DNA of 64,000 nt from Scolanthus callimorphus. Its lineage: Eukaryota > Cnidaria > Anthozoa > Actiniaria > Edwardsiidae. Numbering within the stretch: position 1 is the first letter of the stretch; every line of letters begins with the position of its first letter. A model generated the notes under the pieces. The model was given only the letters and a program-made list of their open reading frames with translations, was not told the DNA's origin and searched no databases. The position numbers and the translations under genes were made by a program. This document shows positions 55,640-64,000 of the stretch, piece after piece. The stretch is taken from contig CM066921.1 in NCBI GenBank assembly GCA_033964015.1, forward strand, positions 23,541,355 through 23,605,354, read 5' to 3'.

Positions 55640-56025
55640 AAATTGGTATTTTTTAGGGTATTTTCAGACTGAGGGGTATTTTTTAGGGTGGAAATTTTTT
55701 CCGACCAGGTATTTTTTAGGGTCAAAATTCGAGTTTCCCGACGGTCACCCCTAGCATTTTAACCCGAGGTTAGTAGTTGGATGGGTTGCCAGTTGGCTAT
55801 TAGTAACAACCATGAGGGGTGGGGAGATATACCGAGGAGGGGAGGGTTGATGTCAAAAGTAGCCAGGGGGAGGTATGATCAAGGGTTCAAAGGTCGTTGC
55901 CTATTTTTCTTACTATACCGTTTTTTTTATTTTCGAACCCCTAAAAAACACTAGATCGCCGATTTCAACCCCTAAAAAATACGACGGTCACCCTAGCATT
56001 CAAATATAGGGAGTCCCCCCCGGTA
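55640..56025. repeat. Degenerate copies of the 'ccctaaaaaatac' MITE family
   Basis: 'ggtattttttaggg' three times (55646-55720) and 'cccctaaaaaatacgacggt' (about 55968) with 'gacggtcaccc' on both. Same internal motif as the hAT-like MITE at 25176-25581; the ends are not clear. Confidence 0.6.
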
Positions 56026-56271
56026 TCCAATTTAAAGATAATTGAATACTTCAGCAAAATTCAAGAAAATCAATCTGCAAGCACTATTGGATTGTGAGGT
56101 CATGTGTATGCTTGTCATGCCCATGCTAGGGGTAAACCAACTGGAGGTCTCTTTCAAAGGCAGGATACAACAACATTTGGAAAAAATCAGAGACGTTTTC
56201 TTGAATTGCCAATATCTTCCATGTGGCTAATGATGAGAACAGACCACATGCCTGTACCCAGTATTCTCCTA

Positions 56272-56302
<31 letters not shown>
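56272..56302. repeat. poly-G tract
   Basis: About 29 G in a row, then a single A and more G. The longest homopolymer in the window; its true length is uncertain. Confidence 0.9.
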
Positions 56303-56303
<1 letters not shown>

Positions 56304-56309
56304 GGGGGG

Positions 56310-58400
56310 AAACTCCCCTATTTTTGTGCAGGGGTGCTCCTAATTGTCTTTCATATTACAAGGGAAAATATGTCTGAAATTCAGCCACCAACAAGTGTGA
56401 TTTGCTTCATTTGCTAGAAGGGGCCTCTAAGAGGTACCTATCTAAGTTTTTGAATTTTACCTAGCCTGCGTAGTGGCTCTAAATGTGAAGGGGAGGCAGT
56501 CAGGTGAGCGAAAAACCGGAAATAGCGCAGGCCTCAAGGCTACCCAGGCTAAATTTTACCCCCTAAAAGGTACCAGAGGCTGCCCCAAAAATATGGGAGT
56601 CTTCCCCCAGGGACTATTTCAACATCTGAAAAAATTATCCATTCACTAATTCCAAATTCATGAATGAGTTGGCTCATAGAGCCCTTTGATTTTCTATAAG
56701 AAGTAAATTTCACCTTATAAATTTACATCGCCTTTGTGGCCGAATAGGAGGATCCTTTGTTTACATTTTGAGCTCATTAGCATAAGCAATGTTCAGAATC
56801 AGACCGTTCGAGAGAGCTATAAAATGATGAGTTCTGAATATCAATAGAGGACTGTAAATGAAACATAATTGGAAAATTTCAATTGAGGTGTTAATTGGAT
56901 TATCTTTAAACTCGAATTTTCTAGTTTTTTTCGTTTTTCTTCCAGTGGCATGATAATCAAACAAAAATCGATACAAATTCATTATCCGACTATCAAGATC
57001 AAGAGATCTGTGGCAGTGCATTTGATTTTCTTTTAAATCAAGAAATTATAAAGGATTTTACTAATTCCCAGTTGACCTTAAAGTTATACATTAACGAAAA
57101 TGTCTATAGCCTCTAGTCCAGTCCCTGAAACAACGGAGCCGCGAAGGAGAGTTCAGGGACTGGACTAGTCTATAGACACGCACTGCCACAGATTTCTTCG
57201 TCTCGAGTACATCTTCTTTCATGACAAAATTCACGAAGATATCGTTGATTGTTTCCCCATAAAACATGTTATGTACATGTCTATATGTCTGGCTGGGTGA
57301 TTCTTCTTATTTCAAGCCGCTAATCATCTTCAAACGAGAAAAACTTGGCATACACAGCCAGAATGTGGCAAAACCTTCCATCTGGATCGTTTCCTGCGGA
57401 TATCCGCCGAGCATTATGCCTGAATCCTCAAAAATACAATGGTCTACCTACCCCTCCCCCGAGAGTCATATTTTAGACACATGTTTTGGTTATTACATTT
57501 CATCGTAGTCGTCTCAAATTTCCGCACCCCGAAACACAGTTTCAAAGCTCATTTCCACTCCAGAATAAATCAAAACTAAAATAGAAACCTTTTAGCAACA
57601 CAAGCAAGAGTTTATTGCGAAGAAAATATAGTTTTTGAGCTAAATAATATTTGTGTGACTTTTTGTTTGATTGTCAAAAGTAACAGGATTAGTTAGACTT
57701 TCCCAAAGTCCGCTGTTCCTCTTTTTTTTAATTGGCTTGTACTTTTTTTCACATTGTTCTAAGGAAAAACATAGAGTACGACTTGGGGCAAGTCTAAGGA
57801 TTAGTCTACTCCTCGGGTTACTTATTTAAAGTTGAAGTGAAAATCACCGATTTTTGAATGTGGTATTAGCCCGTTTAGAAAACAGTTTTTCAAAAACAAA
57901 TTTCAGATAACTAAATTAGGTCTAGCAGTCTTTCTATCTGCAAAATATCACGAAATTCTAAACACCTAAATTTTCCTTCATTTTAGCCTAGGCTAATACC
58001 TTAACTAGAATTTGCAAAAAATGTAAGGTAATTGTGTGAACCCAGAAAATTGAATCCCCTAACTATAAATCAAATGACACCACCCTAAGCCTGCTTGAAC
58101 TGCTATCTTGCACCCCCCCCCCCCCCCCCCCCCCATCACTTTTATAATAGTCTGTCCTTAATGAAATCCCTCCCCACCCCCAGAATCATTGCAAATCCCA
58201 TACCCCAATGATAGGGGTTTTTTTTTTTAAGAATTCCACATTCAAGAAAGCAGAAGGTGGAGTAATCAGGAGGATATATGATTTATAAGGTGGTCTTCAC
58301 CAGAGGAGACAGGAGGAGTTGATTTGGGGTTTAGAAAATCTGAAGTTTCAAAAGAGAAGATAAATGTGTAATAGTGATTTGCAAAATCATTCCTTCAACA
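56310..58400. other. No gene recognised
   Basis: Holds a hairpin (57101-57178), a poly-C run (58111-58132) and AT-rich sequence. Frames at 56761-57021 (-) and 57266-57508 (+) show no family features. Confidence 0.5.
57101..57178. repeat. 78-bp hairpin
   Basis: tgtctatagcctctagtcca and its complement ending tagaca, with 'gtccctgaa/ttcagggac' continuing the stem. Confidence 0.85.
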
Positions 58401-58401
58401 G

Positions 58402-58898
58402 GATCTGCTAAGTCAATGGAACCCTCCATGGGAGTGGAATTGGCAAAAAGGTTTGGATGGTGAGATAGAAATTCAAGACAGTAATAAGATTGGGCAGCCA
58501 ACGAAATATAGTCTTGGAAATATGATCATGGACGGGGACACCACCACCATCTCCCACATACACGAGGAAGTGAATGATGAAATTGGAGCATGGTCAGATG
58601 TTGGCCATGCTAAAAAAGCACTCTATGGGCACCTGATAAAACTCTCTGATAAGCACAAAGCAATGTCAAAATCAGTTGTAGACTACCTTGTGAAATGCTT
58701 TGGCTATGTCCTTCCCAAAACAAAGGAAATCCAGAGGGTATCCAATCTGGAATAATTCCAGAGCATGCTTTTGGAGACCATGATGATGAATGCGGAACAT
58801 GGTGTCAGTACATCAAGAATCCCGAAACCTATAAACACAAATCTCTACCTCATGGCAAGGATCTTGAAGGGACTGAACTGAAAGCAGCACTCAAGCAG
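58402..58898 (+). CDS. Exon 1: transposase-like segment
   Basis: Acceptor ccttcaacag, donor cag|gtctga (phase 0). Conserved MDGDTTT, SDVGHAKK and HAFGDH...WC clusters look like an RNase H-like catalytic Asp and a metal site. One frameshift near 58720. Confidence 0.7.
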
Positions 58899-59052
58899 GT
58901 CTGATGGCAGTGAAGTATGGGTTACTTTTTATATTGTCTATGGTAAACTGGTCAAATGCAATACTCCATGTTCCCCTGTCACCAAGTACCAGCCTCCTCA
59001 CTGCTTTATTGCTATTGGATTACAATTTTTTTTTAGTTGCAATACAAATAAA

Positions 59053-59238
59053 CGCCAGTAAGTTAAAAGGAACAACGAGTCAGGTTTTCATCCACCACAT
59101 TTAATCAACTAGGCGGCCATGAGGCCCGAACCGTGAACAAGGTCTCGTGGTCAGGTAACCGCTGACCACGTGGTGAATGACACAGGGTGACCATACCGTT
59201 ACACTATACAAGGTTACTAACCTAGCCATACCATGGCG
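59053..59238 (-). repeat. LTR copy A of the small retrotransposon
   Basis: Starts cgccagtaagttaaaaggaa, ends accatggcg. Includes the palindrome gaccacgtggt. Confidence 0.88.
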
Positions 59239-60179
59239 CGACCTGTTATTCTTTTCTATCCATTCTTTTACATGGCTAAACTTGAAAATAATTGATGGAA
59301 GATAGTAAAAACTGCAGGTATGCTAATGGCTATGAATAATACAATAAAAATATATGATAGTGACTAAAAGCAAGCTGGGTACACTATTCAATAGGATATG
59401 CACACTGATGAGGCTAAAGAAGTTTAATGTTTCCAAAATATGCAATAAAGTAGCCAATACATCTACAGTTAAGGGGTTAGGAACAAAACAGTGTATGTCG
59501 CGCTACATCACAGGGCATTACGATGGTGATGAGTTACACTGGGCTACGGACACGTGATACACGGGTTACAGGCACATGATGGAGACAGGTGTATACACAC
59601 AACATGACACACCATACATGGCTACCAGTGGTACCATGTATGGGGGGGAGGGGTGACCACTTTTTTTTTCTTTCCGCTCCTTTCCCCTCGGTATATGCTC
59701 TCATAAAGATGGGAAGTTACAGATGAGGACAAACAGTCTATGAATACGAACACGTAAACAAGACATGAAGTGAGATGGAATAAAAAAAAACCCTATGGTA
59801 TGACACATGGGTAACAGTACAGTCAATGGTACAATTAAGACTATGCAATGACAAACAATGCAGGATAACAAGACAAACATGGGACAACAGAACTACCTCT
59901 GGGTCTAAGAATGATCTAAAGGGTGGCTACGGGGATATATGATGAAAAAAATATATATATATATCCTAAAAATTATGTGGGCTAAGTAGACAAATAATAG
60001 TAGTACAAATAAAATAAATAAAGCAAAACAAAGCAAGAAATGCCTAGGAAATAGAGTTCAGGGAGAGTCCATGAACTAAACTAGCCAAGGTGAATAAATA
60101 TTATATAGAGTCCAGTGTCCATGGTCTTGAAGGTGGACGTGAGTTTGCATGCTGGTGCGTGGGCGGTTTTATTTTTGTT

Positions 60180-60310
60180 TAGTCCAAGACAGTGATCAAC
60201 AAGAATCAATCCATGTGTAAATCAAAGTCAATCCGTGAGCAAATCAAAGTCAATCCATTTGTAAATGTCACTATCCATGTGTAGATAAAGTAAAGATCAA
60301 TCCATGTAAG
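60180..60310. repeat. Imperfect 25-30-bp tandem
   Basis: 'atcaaagtcaatccatgtgt' type units repeated about five times inside the small LTR element. Confidence 0.65.
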
Positions 60311-60823
60311 CCTGGTGCTCGGAAGTGAATTAGATCCGTAGTGAAAATCCTCACAAAGAGAGCAAGGGCAAATAAATATTGACTCAGCCGGTAAAGTCTT
60401 TCAATCAGTCTGTAATGGTGAGTAAAAGTGATTGCAAGCAGTGTCGCAGATCGTTACCGCTCGACAAGCGGTGGTAGAGTTGTGAAGAACGGCTTCAATA
60501 ACACGTGGTTGGTCGCGTGAAAGTCATCTCAGAACGTGCAGAGTCTCCCAATAAGATTTCATGACTGGTCGTCCATAAAAAGTAAGTAGAATAGTCCTTG
60601 GGCAGTTGAGTGCAGTTCTTTGGTCTTGGAACACGGTCCGGCCCCCCTGGCTCGGATTAGAGAAAAGGAAAAGCTGCTTCCAACGGGCCGTTGCCGAGGC
60701 GTGGATGCGTCTCTCTTGACAAAAAACCGTCTTCGAAGTCCATTGTAGCGCCACCTCTCGAAAGAAACCTTCGCCTTTAGAAGGCCGGGGTTTTATCTTT
60801 AAAATCCCAACCGCTGATCACCA

Positions 60824-61009
60824 CGCCAGTAAGTTAAAAGGAACAACGAGTCAGGTTTTCATCCACCACATTTAATCAACTAGGCGGCCATGAGGCCCGA
60901 ACCGTGAACAAGGTCTCGTGGTCAGGTAACCGCTGACCACGTGGTGAATGACACAGGGTGACCATACCGTTACACTATACAAGGTTACTAACCTAGCCAT
61001 ACCATGGCG
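60824..61009 (-). repeat. LTR copy B of the small retrotransposon
   Basis: Same sequence as 59053-59238; no difference found by eye. Confidence 0.88.
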
Positions 61010-61054
61010 AAAAATAAAGCAATAAAGCAGTACTGGCATAATTGTGTGTGATAT

Positions 61055-61310
61055 AGAGCAGATTTCAGATGACCGTCGTGAAAGTAAACGCAATAATTGT
61101 GCAATCACTAGCCAATCAGAAACAAGAATAATTACAACTTGCTGTTGAATGGTTTCCAGCCCAGCCAATCAAGAGCCGAACCAATTGGCTAGTTATTCCT
61201 TGCTTGTAATTAGTTCGCAATTTGATTGGTTGATAGAAATAAGCAGCCAATGAGAAAGCAAACCAATCGCAAACGCAATCAAAGCACGACAGTCATCTGA
61301 AATCCGCTCT
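61055..61310. mobile_element. 256-bp MITE rich in ATTGG/CCAAT
   Basis: Ends agagcagatttcagatgacc and complement to 61310 match with two differences. Six CCAAT or ATTGG motifs occur in both orientations. The flanks share 'ggcataattgtgtgtgat' / 'ggcataatgtgtgtgatt', hinting at an older tandem site. Confidence 0.82.
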
Positions 61311-61362
61311 AATGTCAGTAATGGCATAATGTGTGTGATTCCAGAAAAGATCCATAGCCTTA

Positions 61363-61809
61363 GGGACCGGTCATTATTTATGTGCGGGGGTGGGGGGGAT
61401 TTTTTTTGTTTTAGCGTTAAATAAAACACGTGACCCACCCCTTTAAGTTCATTAGTTCAATCTTAACCCACCCCCATATAACTTTATATTTGCAGTGACC
61501 CACCCCCAGCCTCCTTAAATATATACCTCTATATATCACGGAATGAAATCAGAATATCTTGTGGACCAGTGCCCCACTCTACGGCCACTTCTATTATTGT
61601 TGTGTTTAATATTGTATTTTCAGCAGTGCATAAACTTATGAACTGTCAAATGCATTGTAGTGAGTGTGATTCTTTTGAAACACGCATTGACCCACCCCCA
61701 ACCATCGTGAAATTCTCTTTTGACCCACCCCCTTTCTTTCAAAAAAATCGACCTGACCCACCCCATGATTTCTCCCCCCCACCCCCGCACATAAATAATG
61801 ACCGGTCCC
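61363..61809. mobile_element. 447-bp Harbinger-like MITE (TTA duplication)
   Basis: Perfect inverted ends of about 38 bp: gggaccggtcattatttatg (61363) and complement ending 61809; TTA at 61360-61362 and 61810-61812. The interior repeats 'tgacccacccc'. A 3-bp TTA site is typical of PIF/Harbinger. Confidence 0.9.
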
Positions 61810-62093
61810 TTATCACAGAAGAGTTGGAAACTCAAAGAGGGTTAAAGAAAACATAAAAAATGTCCTTACAGAAATTCCAGAGGGTTGAGGGTCATTAACC
61901 AGTATGAACACCTTCATGGAAAGGATACGCAATGAATACTGGAAACTGGTTTGTGCTAAATTTTCAGCTTTATTGAAAAGCCTTCATCAGGATAACTGTT
62001 CTTGGAAAGGGATATGGATTTCTGGAATCACCCATTTCGTACAAAAACGTTTATGCCTTAGATTGTAGATTTATACATTTCTTTTTTTCTCAG

Positions 62094-62290
62094 GTATTTG
62101 ATCTTTTCTCAAGCTATGCAGAGAAGCTAGCACCTTTGGGATCAACTCAAACCAATGAATCACTTAATAATTCTGTCTCTGTGCATGCACCAAAAAGGCT
62201 TAACTTTTCTGGATCTGGTAGTCTTGAAGGCAGGGTTGCATTTGCAGTAGCCACTAAAAACATGCAGTGGCAAATCAACACTTTTGCAAG
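62094..62290 (+). CDS. Exon 2
   Basis: Acceptor tttttttctcag, donor gcaag|gtaact. In frame with exon 1 (KQ|VFDLF), but its 197-nt length leaves the next join out of phase by one base. Contains NESLNNSVSVHAPKR. Confidence 0.7.
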
Positions 62291-62464
62291 GTAACTAATA
62301 ATCCTTTCTTTTTATTTTCCTAAACCAATCTGTTGTGTCCCTAGGGAACTGTGAGGGAATTAAATATAGGAAGTACACAAAGGATGAATGCTACCATATA
62401 AACTCTAAAATATATGTTAGGTGTCAGTGTAAAAAGTGGACAAAAGCGTATCAAGTGAAGTGAT

Positions 62465-62767
62465 CTTACAGCTAAAACCATCACGTTTTCAAAAACATTC
62501 AATTATTTTTGGATTTTTGACTTTGCTGTTCTGCCAATCAACTGTTTGAGCCAATGAAACTCTTGCCCTGTTTCTCCTTGTGCAGTCAACTGGCTTTTCT
62601 TTGAATTAAAGCCAGACAACGTTGCAATGGAAAGCCAGCTGACTGCACTAGGTGAAACAGGACAATAATCTGATTGGCTCATAAGATTTGACTGGCGGAA
62701 CAGCAAAGCAAAAAACAAATCGATGTTTTGAAAATGTGGGTTGTGATGCAACAATTTTAGCTGTAAG
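62465..62767. mobile_element. 303-bp MITE in the intron between exons 2 and 3
   Basis: cttacagctaaaa at 62465 and ttttagctgtaag to 62767, with further pairing inward (atcacgttttcaaaaac / complement, ccaatcaa / gattgg). Confidence 0.78.
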
Positions 62768-62837
62768 CCATTATTTTTTGGAACCTCATTTTATTTATTG
62801 AAGAAATACTACAATATTAAACATTTTCTGATTTAAG

Positions 62838-63167
62838 ATCAATGAGGCCAACAACGTCTCCCCTGGATCCATCACTCTCAAGTTTAACCAGAACAGAGAC
62901 AGGCAGTATAGAAAGAGAAAACAGCGTGAAAGTACAAAATCATTTAAACTGAAAAGGCTACAGAGAAAAAAAGCAAGGAAATCTGAGGCAAACCAAGCAG
63001 ATGTGCTTGAGGGGGTTACTTACCAAAGTGGTGTGCAGTACAGTGCAGAACAGGCAGATGTAACTTCCATCCCATCTCCTTGTTATCCCTAGTACCAGTA
63101 CCTCTCAGCTCATCAGAGATAAAGAAATCTACACTTGTTGTGTTTGACCTTGAAACATCTAATCTAG
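62838..63167 (+). CDS. Exon 3: basic linker and exonuclease motif I
   Basis: Acceptor ctgatttaag, donor ctag|gtaatg. SPG followed by a roughly 35-residue basic region, then a frameshift near 63090 before KKSTLVVFDLETSNL (motif I, D and E of DEDD). Confidence 0.7.
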
Positions 63168-63248
63168 GTAATGTCATCCATTTTATTTTAGAAATAAATA
63201 AATAATTGTCCCAATTTCCATAATATTATACGGTTTATTCTTTTGCAG

Positions 63249-64000
63249 GTCTAGACAAAGCAGAAATATGCCAGATATCAGAAGTGCAGTGCTGCAAAGA
63301 TGATAATGTGTTTGACATGTACTCTGTCCCCACACATGGCATATCCACACATGCCTCAAATGCCAACAAATTGACAGTGATAGCAGGAAAGCTGTTGTAC
63401 AAAGGATTACCTGTAAATGCACTGTCTCTTTCAGATTCGCTGAAGCAGTTTCTTCAATTCTTGAGGTCATTTAATGGGCCTATAATAGTTCTCATGGCCC
63501 ACAATGGTAGAATTTTTGACTCAAGAATCTTGGTGAAGGCTTTGATAAGATGCAATTTACTTGAGGAATTAACAAGCATAGTGGCCGGTTTTATTGACAC
63601 TCTTCCTTTGTTTAAACAACTTTTACCAGGCCGCAAGTCTTACAAACAAGAAGAACTCGTCAAAGATTGCCTCAACTATACATACAATGCCCACAATGGC
63701 TTAGATGATGTAAAGTCACTACGGAATCTTCTTCTTCACCACAGTCCTCAGCACTCAATCCATGCTTGTCACAGTTTCTCTGTAGACTTTGTTTGCCAAT
63801 CTCTTGAACAGCATGACAGGATATCTGCTAATCTCCCCTCTTTCAAGAACTTGGTGACACAAAAAACACTATCAAAGTCAATGGCTACCAAAATTGCCGC
63901 ATCAGGATTAAACCTACAGCACATTCAGCTTATCTACTGCCGAGGAGGTTTTGATGGTCTGAGCAGTGTTTTCAGTGCCAAGCAGAAAGGCAACAAGGGC
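63249..64000 (+). CDS. Exon 4: exonuclease motifs II and III, open to the window edge
   Basis: Acceptor attcttttgcag, phase 1 in. 250 codons open without a stop. Motif II MAHNGRIFDSRIL and motif III NAHNGLDDV define a 3'-5' DNA exonuclease fold of the TREX/epsilon type. It continues beyond 64000. Confidence 0.85.

Larger units (their letters stand above)
59053..61009 (-). mobile_element. Small non-coding LTR retrotransposon (TRIM/LARD-like)
   Basis: Two 186-bp direct repeats (59053-59238, 60824-61009), apparently identical, flank 1.6 kb with no gag or pol. On the minus strand a TGG (tggtgatcagcgg) follows the LTR directly, as expected for a primer-binding site, so that strand is preferred. 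LTR termini are CGCCA/TGGCG rather than TG/CA. A/T-rich flanks make the target duplication unreadable. It sits in the first intron of the transposon gene. Confidence 0.78.
58402..64000 (+). pseudogene. Transposon protein: transposase-like segment plus DEDDh exonuclease (partial at right edge)
   Basis: Four exons: 58402-58898, 62094-62290, 62838-63167 and 63249 to the window end. Exon 1: DLLSQWNPPWEWNWQKG, then MDGDTTTISH and WSDVGHAKKAL, then (after a 1-nt loss in a C run near 58720) HAFGDHDDECGTWCQY and NPETYKHKSLPHGKDL. Exon 2: VFDLFSSYAEKLAPLGSTQT and NESLNN. Exon 3: NNVSPGSIT, a Lys/Arg-rich run, EGVTYQSGVQYSAEQ, then after another shift LVVFDLETSNL. Exon 4: AHNGRIFDSRIL and YNAHNGLDDVKSL. 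DxE, NxxFD and HxxxxD are the three exonuclease motifs of the DEDDh fold. From memory, similar fusions with a Mutator-like domain recur in coral and hydrozoan genomes. Three phase breaks suggest a decayed copy. The N-terminus is not seen. Confidence 0.7.

Noticed and set aside
59398..59440. Second hammerhead core (ctgatgaggc)
   Set aside because: No matching stem II or GAAA follows.
1..64000. tRNA or rRNA genes
   Set aside because: No cloverleaf with a GTTCGA-type arm and acceptor pairing, and no rRNA-like segment, was found by eye.

Overview
The window looks like nuclear DNA of an anthozoan cnidarian, probably a stony coral. This is inferred from intron-bearing genes with GT/AG junctions, a very dense load of short inverted-repeat transposons (MITEs), large minisatellites, and the gene families present. 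No rRNA, tRNA, CRISPR array or bacterial operon is visible.

Layout. 0.4-3.7 kb: a 54-bp minisatellite with a MITE inside it; it runs into the 3' end of a class A GPCR gene on the minus strand (3.7-4.9 kb, one frameshift). 4.9-10 kb: AT-rich, no gene seen. 10.0-10.85 kb: a 128-bp tandem repeat carrying CRE and E-box palindromes. 11.2-12.2 kb: a plus-strand terminal exon of a basic, Tyr/Arg/Pro-rich protein. 12.2-22 kb: MITEs, foldback elements and a pair of inverted ends rich in short 'tttaca' repeats.

22.0-48.0 kb: the main host gene, on the minus strand. I could join ten exons in phase: four Ig-like domains (two with the usual cysteines, two without), a Ser/Thr/Pro stalk, one transmembrane helix, a 32-nt microexon, and a long cytoplasmic tail with many YxxL-type tyrosine motifs. 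About 1,130 residues are visible; the signal-peptide exon is not. The architecture recalls cnidarian allorecognition (Alr) proteins and other immune-type receptors. Its introns hold (a) a sequence folding as a type I hammerhead ribozyme (23.66 kb); (b) a 5.9-kb two-gene transposon of ISL2EU type (24.42-30.36 kb) with identical 60-bp ends, a THAP-DDE transposase and a convergent YqaJ-type nuclease gene, itself inserted in a MITE; (c) a Gypsy-type LTR retrotransposon with identical LTRs (32.85-37.19 kb) next to a LINE fragment; (d) nested inverted repeats (40.7-44.7 kb).

48.2-52.9 kb: a 61-bp minisatellite of roughly 78 units. 53-58 kb: little recognisable. 58.4-64.0 kb: on the plus strand, exons of a transposon protein joining a transposase-like segment (MDGDTTT, HAFGDH) to a DEDDh exonuclease domain that runs off the window. 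Its first intron holds a small LTR element without coding capacity and two MITEs.

The strongest candidates for unusual biology are the Ig/tyrosine receptor, the transposase-plus-nuclease element with its nested history, the hammerhead ribozyme, and the CRE/E-box tandem array. Most transposon genes and the GPCR carry one-base frameshifts, while the receptor exons are all clean.
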